Under the pieces are notes generated by a model that ran no database searches, was not told the DNA's origin, and saw only the letters and a list, made by a program, of their open reading frames with translations. DNA of 7,392 nucleotides, taken from positions 1 to 7,392 of the forward strand of contig JAIRSV010000016.1 of assembly GCA_031255275.1 (NCBI GenBank), read 5' to 3'. Shown here piece after piece: positions 1 through 6,827 of this stretch. The translations under genes were made by a program, and so were the position numbers. This DNA is from Proteiniphilum sp. (GTDB lineage Bacteria > Bacteroidota > Bacteroidia > Bacteroidales > Dysgonomonadaceae). The first letter of the stretch is position 1, and each line of letters starts with the position of its first letter.

Positions 1-1565
1 TGGCGCGGAATCAAATCCTTTAGTTTCTCACACATACGCCGGCCGAAGCTCTGCGCGTTGTCGAAATGGGTAAGCGTGGAAAGCGCGTCCACCTGTTCGC
101 CGTTCAACAGAATATCGAGTTTTACCAACTTCGACGGCCGGTAATCATGAATGTGGTAATCGAACGAGGCATATCCTTTTGAAATACTCTTCAACTTGTC
201 GTAGAAGTCAATCACAATCTCGCCCAACGGTAAATCGTAAATAATTTCCATCCGGTCGCCCGAAACATACTCCTGTTTGATAAGCACCCCCCGTTTGCCG
301 AGGCAAAGCGTCATAATGGGTCCGATATAAGCGGTATTGGTGATGACCGAAGCGCGTATAAACGGCTCTTCGATGCTTTCGATAAGCGTAATATCGGGCA
401 AGCCGCCCGGATTGTGCACCTCTTTCATGTTTCCTTTCTTGTCATACACCTTATAGGAAACGTTGGGAACCGTAGTGATTACGTCCATATTGAACTCCCG
501 TTCCAGGCGCTCCTGAACGATCTCCATGTGGAGCAGCCCCAGGAATCCGCACCTGAAGCCGAAGCCCAGCGCTACGGACGATTCGGGCTGAAAGGTAAGC
601 GAGGCGTCGTTGAGTTGCAGTTTTTCGAGAGAAGAGCGGAGGTTCTCAAAATCTTCGCTTTCGATGGGATAAACGCCGGCGAAAACCATCGGCTTCACCT
701 CCTCGAATCCCTCGATAGCCTTGTCGGCGGGACGTTTCACATGCGTGATGGTATCCCCCACCTTCACCTCTTTCGACGTTTTGATTCCGGAGATGATATA
801 ACCCACATCACCGCAACCCACCTTCTCCCTGGGCGCCATGTTGAGGCGAAGGATTCCCACCTCGTCGGCATCATACTCTCTGCCGGTATTGATGAACTTC
901 ACCCTGTCACCCTTCCCCAGGTTACCGCAGACGATCTTGTAATAGGCGATGATACCCCTGAAGGGATTGAACACCGAGTCGAAGATCAGCGCCTGCAGCG
1001 GAGCATCCGGATCTCCCTGCGGAGCGGGTACCCGCCTGATGATGGCGCGGAGGATTTCCTCGACACCCGCCCCCGTCTTTCCGCTTGCCCGGATGATCTC
1101 CTCGCGGGGAACGCCGAGCAGCTGCACGATCTGGTCTTCCACCTCGTCGGGCATGGCGCTCTCCAGGTCAATCTTGTTCAGGACGGGAATAATCTCCAGG
1201 TCCTGTTCGATAGCCATGTAAACGTTCGATATGGTCTGCGCCTGGATACCCTGCGCCGCGTCGACCACCAGCAGGGCGCCCTCGCAGGCGGCTATGGAAC
1301 GCGACACTTCGTATGAAAAGTCAACGTGCCCCGGCGTATCGATCAGGTTGAAAGTGTACCTTTCACCCTCACACTCATAATCCATCTGAATCGCGTGGCT
1401 CTTGATCGTGATACCCCGTTCCCTCTCCAGATCCATATTGTCGAGCACCTGCGCCTGCAAGTCCTTCCCTTCGACAGTACCCGTGAACTCCAGCAAACGG
1501 TCTGCCAGCGTACTCTTGCCGTGATCTATATGTGCAATGATGCAAAAATTGCGAATATTCTTCAT
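1..1565 (-). CDS. lepA: Elongation factor 4 (LepA), C-terminus cut by window edge
   Basis: Translational GTPase that binds the 70S ribosome and back-translocates or remodels stalled complexes; it acts in the cytosol and at the membrane. The frame is open from the ATG at 1565 to the left edge, giving 521 codons; the family is about 595-600 residues, so some 75 C-terminal residues are missing. All GTPase motifs are visible: G1 AHIDHGKST (residues 11-19), G2 within LERERGITIK (46-55), G3 DTPGH (76-80) and G4 NKID (130-133). The LERERGITI form and the downstream segments GFRCGFLGLLHMEIVQERLE and PIMTLCLGKRG are typical of LepA rather than EF-G or TypA. The start follows the asnS stop codon by 3 nt, so the two are surely co-transcribed. 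No Shine-Dalgarno is seen, as is usual in Bacteroidota. Identification is secure; only the end lies outside the window. Confidence 0.97.
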   Translation of the reverse strand, partial: MKNIRNFCIIAHIDHGKSTLADRLLEFTGTVEGKDLQAQVLDNMDLERERGITIKSHAIQMDYECEGERYTFNLIDTPGHVDFSYEVSRSIAACEGALLVVDAAQGIQAQTISNVYMAIEQDLEIIPVLNKIDLESAMPDEVEDQIVQLLGVPREEIIRASGKTGAGVEEILRAIIRRVPAPQGDPDAPLQALIFDSVFNPFRGIIAYYKIVCGNLGKGDRVKFINTGREYDADEVGILRLNMAPREKVGCGDVGYIISGIKTSKEVKVGDTITHVKRPADKAIEGFEEVKPMVFAGVYPIESEDFENLRSSLEKLQLNDASLTFQPESSVALGFGFRCGFLGLLHMEIVQERLEREFNMDVITTVPNVSYKVYDKKGNMKEVHNPGGLPDITLIESIEEPFIRASVITNTAYIGPIMTLCLGKRGVLIKQEYVSGDRMEIIYDLPLGEIVIDFYDKLKSISKGYASFDYHIHDYRPSKLVKLDILLNGEQVDALSTLTHFDNAQSFGRRMCEKLKDLIPR

Positions 1566-1568
1566 TAA

Positions 1569-2966
1569 TTAAAACTCCACGTTGTTGGGCGTTCTCGGGA
1601 AAGGAATTACGTCGCGGATATTGGTCATGCCGGTAACGAACATCAGCAGGCGTTCGAGGCCGAGGCCGAACCCGGAATGAGGCGCCGTACCGAACCTGCG
1701 TGTTTCGAGATACCACCAAATCGGGTCGGTGTGCATACCCGTCTCCTTCACCCTGTTCATTAGTTTGTTGTAATCCGCTTCGCGTTCCGAACCGCCGATA
1801 ATCTCGCCGATTTTCGGGAAAAGCACATCCATGGCGCGGACGGTCTTACCGTCATCGTTCTGTTTCATGTAGAACGATTTTATCTCTCTCGGATAGTCGG
1901 TCAGGATAACCGGACGTTTGAAATGCTTTTCTACCAGATAGCGTTCGTGTTCCGATTGCAGGTCGGTGCCCCAGTGTACGGGAAACTCGAACTTTTCTCC
2001 CGACGCTTCCAGTATCTTCACGCCCTCTGTATAAGTCAGGCGGACGAAATCGTTTTCCACCACGAAGTTCAGGCGATCAATCACTTCCCCGTCATACATT
2101 TTGGACAGGAACTCGATGTCTTCCCGACAATGCTCCAAAGCGTAACGGATAAGGTATTTCAGGAAATCTTCCGCCAGATCCATATTATCAGTGATGTCGT
2201 AGAAAGCCATTTCCGGTTCTATCATCCAGAACTCCGCCAAGTGACGGGGCGTGTTGGAATTTTCGGCGCGGAATGTAGGGCCGAAGGTGTAGATAGCCCC
2301 CAGCGCCATAGCGCCCAGTTCCCCCTCGAGCTGTCCGGAGACGGTCAGATTCGTCTGACGTCCGAAGAAGTCTTGCGAGAAATCCACCCTGCCCTCTTTG
2401 TCCCGCGGCGGATTGTTCATGTCGAGCGTAGATACCTCGAACATGGAACCGGCTCCTTCCGCGTCGGACGCGGTGATGATGGGCGTATGAAAATAGTAAA
2501 ACCCTTTGTCGTTAAAATATTTGTGAATGGCATACGACATGTGATGCCGCACCCTGAAAACAGCGCCGAAAGTATTGGTACGCGGTCTCAGGTGAGCAAT
2601 TTCGCGCAGAAATTCCAGTGAGTGACCTTTTTTTTGCAGCGGGTAAGCCGCCGGATCGGCCGATCCGTAGATTTCAATTTCCGTTGCCCGTATTTCGACG
2701 GACTGACCCTGTCCCTGCGATTTCACCAGTTCACCATTCACGCTGATGCAGGCGCCCGTAGTGATGAGGCGAAGCATCTCCTCGTCGAAATCGGCAATGT
2801 CGATGACTATCTGAATATTGTTAATGGTTGATCCGTCGTTAAGGGCGACAAAACCGACGCTTTTGTTACCCCTTCGGGTACGCACCCAGCCCTTTACATT
2901 GATTTCTTCACCTTCACTCGCAAGCCGTAACGCTTCCGAAATTTTCACCCGTTTCAGTTGTTTCAT
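1569..2966 (-). CDS. asnS: Asparaginyl-tRNA synthetase
   Basis: Class IIb aminoacyl-tRNA synthetase that charges tRNA-Asn with asparagine using ATP. The 465-residue length matches bacterial AsnRS. An N-terminal OB-fold anticodon-binding domain covers roughly residues 18-105 (INVKGWVRTRRGNKSVGFVA is its first strand region). The catalytic domain follows, with motif 1 near 153-178 (YYFHTPIITASDAEGAGSMF), motif 2 near 228-255 (FRAENSNTPRHLAEFWMIEP, holding the ATP-binding Arg) and motif 3 near 432-446 (GFGLGLERLLMFVTG). The AEFWMIEPE stretch and the IPFPRTP ending favour AsnRS over the related AspRS. Start is the ATG at 2966 (MKQLKRVKIS), which leaves the OB-fold complete. It lies 138 nt downstream of the rluB-like gene and runs almost directly into lepA. 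Having asnS suggests that Asn-tRNA is made directly rather than only by transamidation. Confidence 0.98.
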   Translation of the reverse strand: MKQLKRVKISEALRLASEGEEINVKGWVRTRRGNKSVGFVALNDGSTINNIQIVIDIADFDEEMLRLITTGACISVNGELVKSQGQGQSVEIRATEIEIYGSADPAAYPLQKKGHSLEFLREIAHLRPRTNTFGAVFRVRHHMSYAIHKYFNDKGFYYFHTPIITASDAEGAGSMFEVSTLDMNNPPRDKEGRVDFSQDFFGRQTNLTVSGQLEGELGAMALGAIYTFGPTFRAENSNTPRHLAEFWMIEPEMAFYDITDNMDLAEDFLKYLIRYALEHCREDIEFLSKMYDGEVIDRLNFVVENDFVRLTYTEGVKILEASGEKFEFPVHWGTDLQSEHERYLVEKHFKRPVILTDYPREIKSFYMKQNDDGKTVRAMDVLFPKIGEIIGGSEREADYNKLMNRVKETGMHTDPIWWYLETRRFGTAPHSGFGLGLERLLMFVTGMTNIRDVIPFPRTPNNVEF

Positions 2967-3012
2967 ACGGTTAGTTCGCTTTTCTTATTCAAAATACCCT
3001 GTAAATACTTGT

Positions 3013-3044
3013 CCTGCTCCCGCACGAAACCGTACGGGAACAGG
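3013..3044 (-). other. 14-bp hairpin in the rluB-asnS gap
   Basis: Arms 3013-3026 and 3031-3044 with a 4-nt loop. Read as minus-strand RNA, all 14 positions pair, two of them as G-U wobbles; on the plus strand those two become A-C mismatches, so the structure fits minus-strand transcription. No U-tract follows it in the minus direction, so it is not a classic intrinsic terminator for the operon. It could be a weak terminator, a processing or stability element, or a leader structure upstream of asnS. The role is inferred. Confidence 0.5.
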
Positions 3045-3104
3045 AATTTTTATTGTGTCTGCTGCAGACGGATTTATAAGCTCCTTTTGGGGGAGAAGCG
3101 TTCG

Positions 3105-4271
3105 TTAATCAAACGCTCCCATCCGGAGCATGTTGACCTCCTGTTCTGAGAGGTAACGCCATTTTCCACGTGAAAGCTTTTTCTTTGTCAATCCCGCGAA
3201 ATAGACCCTGTCGAGTTTTACCACCCGATAGCCCAGTTTCTCGAAAATGCGCCGGATAACGCGGTTTCTTCCGGAATGGATCTCGATACCTATCTGAGAA
3301 AGATCTTCTTCCGTCACATAGCTGATCGCATCGGCATGTATTTCCCCGTCTTCCAGTTCAATACCGTCGGCAATCATCTGCATGTGTTCCATCGCCACCG
3401 CCTTATCGAGCCATACCTGGTAGATTTTCCGTTTTTCGTACTTCGGATGTGTTAATTTCGATGCCAGGTCGCCATCGTTGGTCAGCAGTAAGACGCCGGT
3501 GGTAGCTCTGTCCAGCCGTCCGACCGGATAGATTCTTTCCGAAGCGGCGCTTTTCACCAGTTCCATCACCGTCTTGCGGTTTTCGGGATCATCGGTTGTC
3601 GTCACAAAGCCTTTCGGCTTGTTCAGCAGGACATACACTTTGCTTTCGAGCTGTACCGGCTGGTTGTGAAACATCACCCGGTCGGCGCGGGTAATTTTGG
3701 TTCCCAGTTCCGTCACAACCTCTCCGTTTACCTTTACCACGCCGGCCTGGATAAATTCGTCGGCCTCGCGCCGGGAACATACTCCGGCATTGGCCAGGTA
3801 CTTGTTCAGGCGGATGGGTGTACTGGGGTCGGCATTCTCTTTGTACTTGACCTGCTTGAATGGCTTTTTCTTTTTCAGCTTTTTCACAGGCTTCGCGTTC
3901 ACGGACTTATTCGGTCTGGCCGGCCCGTTTGAAGACTGACTGTTCCAGTTCCGGTTGTTGTTGTTATAGTTCCCTCCGGTAACCCGCTGTGGTGACTGGG
4001 GGCGTTCCCCCACGCGCGGACGCCGTTTTCTCATTCCTCCTTCGCTGTTCCCGCCGTAGTTTTCCTGGCGGGAATCTCTGTAATTCGGATTGTAGGAAGC
4101 TCTTTCCGGAGTATAGGGCCTTTCCTGGTTATAGGATGGTCTCTCCGAATAATAACCTTCTTGCGGCGTTCTCCGCTCATTGCCATAATTTCTGTTTGAG
4201 GAGGCGAGTCTCTCATTGTTTGTGCTGTGATAACTCCTCCTGGGGCGTGACTCGTCATTGTTTGTCGTCAT
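3105..4271 (-). CDS. rluB: RsuA/RluB-family 23S rRNA pseudouridine synthase with long disordered N-terminal tail
   Basis: Converts a specific uridine to pseudouridine in ribosomal RNA; in E. coli, RluB acts on 23S U2605. The 388-residue protein has two parts. Residues 1-150 are low-complexity, rich in Asn, Arg, Ser, Tyr, Gly and Pro, with loose ERPSYN / ERPYTP / ERASYN repeats, an Asn run (101-106) and a Lys-rich end (KKLKKKKPFK, 130-139), probably disordered and RNA-binding. From 151 comes an S4 RNA-binding domain (TPIRLNKYLANAGVCSRREA), then the catalytic domain with Asp254 in GRLDRATTG (251-259) and the RsuA/RluB/E/F motif SGRNRVIRRIFEKLGY (333-348). Start at 4271 is the first in-frame Met and includes the tail. 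Subfamily choice (RluB rather than RluE/RluF/RsuA) rests on overall similarity; the exact target uridine cannot be read from the sequence. Confidence 0.88.
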   Translation of the reverse strand: MTTNNDESRPRRSYHSTNNERLASSNRNYGNERRTPQEGYYSERPSYNQERPYTPERASYNPNYRDSRQENYGGNSEGGMRKRRPRVGERPQSPQRVTGGNYNNNNRNWNSQSSNGPARPNKSVNAKPVKKLKKKKPFKQVKYKENADPSTPIRLNKYLANAGVCSRREADEFIQAGVVKVNGEVVTELGTKITRADRVMFHNQPVQLESKVYVLLNKPKGFVTTTDDPENRKTVMELVKSAASERIYPVGRLDRATTGVLLLTNDGDLASKLTHPKYEKRKIYQVWLDKAVAMEHMQMIADGIELEDGEIHADAISYVTEEDLSQIGIEIHSGRNRVIRRIFEKLGYRVVKLDRVYFAGLTKKKLSRGKWRYLSEQEVNMLRMGAFD

Positions 4272-4299
4272 TGTTGCATTTACTTTTTGATTACATAAT

Positions 4300-4315
4300 A
4301 AAACCTCACGGTTTT
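4300..4315 (-). other. Small GNRA-loop hairpin upstream of the rluB-like gene
   Basis: In minus-strand RNA this reads AAAACC-GUGA-GGUUUU, a 6-bp stem closed by a GNRA tetraloop and followed by UAUUAU. It sits 28 nt upstream of the rluB-like start. It resembles a weak intrinsic terminator or attenuator but has only two G-C pairs, so a function is speculative. Confidence 0.3.
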
Positions 4316-4345
4316 TCCTTTTTTAAAAATCGCATTTTTCTCACT

Positions 4346-4377
4346 TCCGCCACCCCGCTGTCATGACGGGGGACGGA
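4346..4377 (-). terminator. Hairpin downstream of purB, possible terminator or attenuator
   Basis: Arms 4346-4357 and 4367-4377 form an 11-bp, mostly G-C stem with one bulged base and a 9-nt loop, 46 nt beyond the purB stop codon. In the purB direction no immediate U-tract follows; a T-run appears only about 15-20 nt later. In the plus direction the stem is followed at once by TCTTTTTC, so the classic intrinsic-terminator shape points the opposite way, towards blocking antisense transcription into purB. It may act in both directions. Since the rluB-like gene shows no obvious promoter of its own, termination after purB is probably partial. Confidence 0.45.
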
Positions 4378-4423
4378 TCTTTTTCAATTATTACTTACTG
4401 TTCAATTGGCTTTATGAAAATAC

Positions 4424-5761
4424 TTATATTCCCGTATAATTTTGGGGTGTGATTTCCTTCAACTCTTTTTTCACCTGTTCCTGCACCTCCAGACTGTCGA
4501 TAAATTCCGAAATATCTTCCCGGGTAATGCGCGCGTTAGTTCGTGTTAAGGCTTTCAGCGCTTCATAGGGTTTCGGGTATCCCTCGCGTCTCAGAATGGT
4601 CTGGATTCCTTCTGCTACTACGGCCCAGTTATTTTCCAGGTCTCTGTCTATTGCATCCCTGTTCAATAACAGCTTATGCAGTCCCTTTACTGTGCTTTTG
4701 ATGGCAATCAGCCCGTGCGCCACGGGTACGCCGATATTCCTGATTACCGTAGAATCGGTAAGGTCGCGCTGCAGTCGCGAAACGGGCAGCTTTGCCGCCA
4801 GGTGTTCCAGTAATGCGTTGGCAATGCCGAGGTTTCCTTCGGCATTTTCAAAGTCGATCGGATTCACCTTGTGGGGCATGGCCGACGATCCTGTTTCTCC
4901 CTCCCTGATCTTCTGCTTGAAGTATTCCATTGAGATATATTGCCACATATCCCTCGTAAAGTCGATCAGGATGGTGTGGATACGCTTCATCGCGTCGAAT
5001 GATGCCGCGAAAGCGTCATAATTGGATATTTGCGTGGTATACTCTTCCCGGCACAGGCTCAGTTTTTCCCGCAGGAAACGGTTTCCGAACCGTTTCCAGT
5101 CGATTTGCGGATAAGCCAGGTGATGTGCGTTGAAGTTACCGGTCGCTCCGCCGAATTTCGCTTTCGCCGGGATCCCTTTCAGCACGTCGATCTGTCCGGC
5201 CAGCCGGTAGACAAAGACCTTCATCTCCTTTCCCAGGCGCGTGGGCGATGCCGGCTGTCCGTGCGTGCGCGCCAGCATGGGAATATCTTTCCATTCGCCG
5301 GCCAGGGCATCCGTCAGGGAAGTCAGCTTCTCCAGTTCGGGGATGTAGAGCTTGTGCAGCGCATCCCGCCACATCATCGGAGTGGCGGTGTTGTTAATAT
5401 CCTGCGAGGTCAATCCGAAGTGAATAAATTCTTTGTAATCCGACAGGCGGAATACATCGAATTTTTCCTTCAGGAAATATTCCACGGCCTTCACATCATG
5501 ATTGGTTGTTTTCTCAATCTCCTTTATCCGCCGGGCATCCTCTTCGTTGAAATTACGGTATAAAGCTTTCAGCTGTTCGAAGACGCCCTCATCTCTCAAC
5601 GGGAGAATCCCCTCTTCACAAAGAGAAACAAAATAGTCAATCTCCACCTGCACCCGGTATCGGATGAGAGCATATTCTGAAAAGAACGCATCTAAACCTG
5701 CGGTCATATTCCTGTATCGCCCGTCGACGGGAGAAATGGCTGTCAGTTGATCTAAATTCAT
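4424..5761 (-). CDS. purB: Adenylosuccinate lyase
   Basis: Catalyses two fumarate-releasing steps of purine synthesis: SAICAR to AICAR, and adenylosuccinate to AMP. Works as a cytosolic homotetramer of the fumarase/aspartase superfamily. With the start at 5761 (MNLDQLTAISPVDGRYRN) the protein has 445 residues, the normal size for the E. coli-like PurB branch (about 455). Visible motifs are the N-terminal SPVDGRY, the HFGLTSQDINNTA region (114-126), THGQP with the catalytic His (166-170), and the superfamily signature GSSAMPHKVNP (291-301) with the catalytic Ser on the mobile loop. The frame stays open upstream to an ATG at 5845, adding 28 residues with no family resemblance; I prefer 5761 because family members begin at that point. 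First gene of the minus-strand run, 152 nt ahead of the rluB-like gene. Confidence 0.97.
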   Translation of the reverse strand: MNLDQLTAISPVDGRYRNMTAGLDAFFSEYALIRYRVQVEIDYFVSLCEEGILPLRDEGVFEQLKALYRNFNEEDARRIKEIEKTTNHDVKAVEYFLKEKFDVFRLSDYKEFIHFGLTSQDINNTATPMMWRDALHKLYIPELEKLTSLTDALAGEWKDIPMLARTHGQPASPTRLGKEMKVFVYRLAGQIDVLKGIPAKAKFGGATGNFNAHHLAYPQIDWKRFGNRFLREKLSLCREEYTTQISNYDAFAASFDAMKRIHTILIDFTRDMWQYISMEYFKQKIREGETGSSAMPHKVNPIDFENAEGNLGIANALLEHLAAKLPVSRLQRDLTDSTVIRNIGVPVAHGLIAIKSTVKGLHKLLLNRDAIDRDLENNWAVVAEGIQTILRREGYPKPYEALKALTRTNARITREDISEFIDSLEVQEQVKKELKEITPQNYTGI

Positions 5762-5924
5762 TGTTATTTGCTTCGTGTCGCTTTCCCTGCCGAGAATGTT
5801 CAGGTTGTCGAATGGCGGGAAATCGCTTTTCAGCACACTCATCATAAGTTTCCGGAATCCGTGTTATTCTGAAAAAATCACTACTATTTTGAAAATGTAC
5901 TCACTATTCTCATTTTTCACGGTA

Positions 5925-5955
5925 CAAAAATAAGGATAATAATAGAGCCGTGAAA
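5925..5955 (-). promoter_or_regulatory. Candidate purB promoter, Bacteroidota type
   Basis: On the minus strand a TATTTTTG box (5932-5925) matches the Bacteroidota -7 consensus TAnnTTTG exactly, and TTTC, one base off the -33 TTTG, lies 19 nt upstream (5955-5952). Transcription would start near 5918, leaving a leader of about 155 nt before the chosen purB start, or about 70 nt before the alternative start at 5845. That long leader is the main reason for moderate confidence. Confidence 0.5.
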
Positions 5956-5968
5956 ATTTTCGCGAAAA
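5952..5968. promoter_or_regulatory. Overlapping AT-rich palindromes between divergent promoters
   Basis: Two perfect inverted repeats overlap here: GAAAATTTTC (5952-5961) and TTTTCGCGAAAA (5957-5968). They cover the -33 position of the putative purB promoter and lie 17 nt upstream of the -33 box of the tRNA promoter. The placement suits an operator bound by a dimeric regulator, but short AT-rich palindromes also arise by chance. No regulator is proposed. Confidence 0.3.
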
Positions 5969-5984
5969 ATTATTTGTGAAAAGT

Positions 5985-6015
5985 TTTGCGGAGAAATAAA
6001 AAGACTGTATATTTG
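5985..6015 (+). promoter_or_regulatory. tRNA-Val promoter, exact Bacteroidota consensus
   Basis: TTTG at 5985-5988, a 19-nt spacer, then TATATTTG at 6008-6015: a full match to TTTG-N19-TAnnTTTG, recognised by the Bacteroidota primary sigma factor. Initiation would fall near 6022, about 50 nt upstream of the mature tRNA 5' end, a leader that RNase P would remove. It is the strongest promoter candidate in the window and the best evidence for the host phylum. Confidence 0.8.
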
Positions 6016-6070
6016 CACCGCTTTTCAGGAGAGCATCCGGCAAAAGATCTTTCAAATCATTCTAAAATTC

Positions 6071-6145
6071 GGGCGTTTAGCTCAGCTGGTTCAGAGCATC
6101 TGCCTTACAAGCAGAGGGTCGGCGGTTCGAATCCGTCAACGCCCA
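6071..6145 (+). tRNA. tRNA-Val (anticodon UAC)
   Basis: A full cloverleaf can be drawn: acceptor stem 6071-6077 with 6138-6144 (GGGCGTT/AACGCCC), D arm 6080-6097 with an AGCTGGTTCA loop, anticodon stem 6099-6103 with 6111-6115, anticodon loop CTTACAA with anticodon TAC at 6106-6108, and T arm 6121-6137 with loop TTCGAAT. The discriminator is A6145 and CCA is not encoded, so it must be added by nucleotidyltransferase. Reads GUA and, with a modified wobble U, other valine codons. It is a single-gene unit with its own promoter and a strong hairpin 10 nt downstream. tRNA genes are frequent integration sites, and accessory-looking DNA begins just after it, but no repeat of its 3' end is present in the window. 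Confidence 0.97.
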
Positions 6146-6154
6146 CAAAACGAA

Positions 6155-6199
6155 AAAAGACCGATAATCAACTTTATAAAGTTTGATTATCGGTCTTTT
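6155..6199 (+). terminator. Intrinsic terminator after tRNA-Val
   Basis: Perfect 16-bp inverted repeat, AAAAGACCGATAATCA (6155-6170) against 6184-6199, extended inward by ACTT/AAGT pairing with one bulged T. The right arm ends in TTTT and continues into the T-rich TTTTGTTGTATTTATTTT. The position just after the tRNA makes this its terminator. Flanking A- and T-runs mean it could work in both directions. Confidence 0.85.
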
Positions 6200-6360
6200 G
6201 TTGTATTTATTTTCAGGCGAAACGCGTTCGGTAAGGCAAAAGAAGAGTGGTTGAAAACATTCCTTCGTCTGCCGGGAGGCATACCTTCTGCCGGACTTAC
6301 TCGTGCTCAAAGGCTGCGTCGAAAAATCGCAAACCTGCTCTGAAATCGACAAACAATCAT
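6200..6360. other. Spacer with no gene; possible dispersed-repeat fragment
   Basis: No supported gene lies here. It is richer in G+C than the sequence to its right and has a short internal direct repeat, TCTGCCGG. Conceptual translation of the minus strand around 6290-6350 gives a phrase (EQVCDFSTQPLSTSKSGR) that I loosely recall from spurious ORFs scattered through Bacteroidales genomes, which would fit a dispersed intergenic repeat. That recollection is not verified. Confidence 0.25.
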
Positions 6361-6368
6361 TACTTTTG
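6361..6368 (+). promoter_or_regulatory. -7 box for the DUF6078-like gene
   Basis: TACTTTTG matches TAnnTTTG exactly, 20 nt before the ATG at 6389, giving a very short leader. No good TTTG is found 19-21 nt upstream, so the -33 element is weak or absent. The isolated exact -7 box so close to the start still makes it the best promoter candidate for this gene. Confidence 0.5.
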
Positions 6369-6388
6369 CCTCTCAAACACCTGTCGCT

Positions 6389-6823
6389 ATGAAAGAAATA
6401 ATAGATTATTCACAAATTCCGAACAATTATTTAATTTGCCTTTATAGGGAATGTCCGAAAGCAGACAACTGTTTAAGACATCTTGCAGCAGAGGTCATTC
6501 CGTCGGAGGTCAAACAATTAAATATTATCAATCCCAAATACTTGGCCTCTCTCGAAAGTGATTGTACCTTTTATAAGGCTGCTGAAAAAATGCGCTACGC
6601 CAAAGGATTCGTTAAAATGCTGGAGAATATGCCCTATAGGCAAATGCAGCATGTTTCCCGTTCTTTGATAGCTCATTTCGGACGTATGATGTATTTCCGT
6701 ATGCGCAAAGGCGACCGATTACTTTCACCGGCTGAGCAGCAAAGCTTATTGGTTATAGTCGGGCATTGCGGCATATCCCAGCCTCAAGACTTTGACGAAT
6801 ACATAGAGAATTATGAATGGTAG
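6389..6823 (+). CDS. Small Cys-containing protein, probably DUF6078 family
   Basis: A 144-residue protein of unknown function. The pattern (MKE-DYS-P-NY--CLYRECPKADNCLR near the start, then RMMYFRMRKGDRLLSPAEQQ at 100-119) resembles the Bacteroidales family I know as DUF6078; I cannot confirm this by search. It has no signal peptide or membrane segment, so it should be cytosolic. Cys17, Cys22 and Cys28, with Cys59 further on, could bind a metal such as zinc or an Fe-S cluster; Cys127 is a fifth cysteine. The middle is basic and helical (63-110) and the C-terminus acidic (QDFDEYIENYEW). Start is supported by the TACTTTTG box 20 nt upstream. It stands alone: the tRNA terminator lies before it and a 22-bp palindrome array begins 4 nt after its stop. 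Codon use is more AT-rich than in purB-lepA. It is probably a real gene; its function is unknown. Confidence 0.8.
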   Translation: MKEIIDYSQIPNNYLICLYRECPKADNCLRHLAAEVIPSEVKQLNIINPKYLASLESDCTFYKAAEKMRYAKGFVKMLENMPYRQMQHVSRSLIAHFGRMMYFRMRKGDRLLSPAEQQSLLVIVGHCGISQPQDFDEYIENYEW

Positions 6824-6827
6824 TTCG

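Noticed and set aside
414..1316. 300-codon plus-strand ORF inside lepA
   Set aside because: It is a shadow of the GC-rich lepA frame on the opposite strand; lepA has all GTPase motifs, while this has none.
5864..6055. Minus-strand 63-codon ORF upstream of purB
   Set aside because: It covers both predicted promoters, is low in complexity and matches no family I recognise.
5986..6186. Plus-strand 66-codon ORF over the tRNA
   Set aside because: It overlaps the tRNA, its promoter and terminator, and has no recognisable protein features.
6077..6376. Minus-strand 99-codon ORF across the tRNA
   Set aside because: Its end (LTDSNRRPSACKADAL) is the antisense translation of tRNA-Val, a well-known false protein in databases; the rest covers the terminator and spacer.
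6247..6447. Plus-strand 66-codon ORF overlapping the start of the DUF6078-like gene
   Set aside because: It overlaps a better supported gene in another frame and contains its -7 box.
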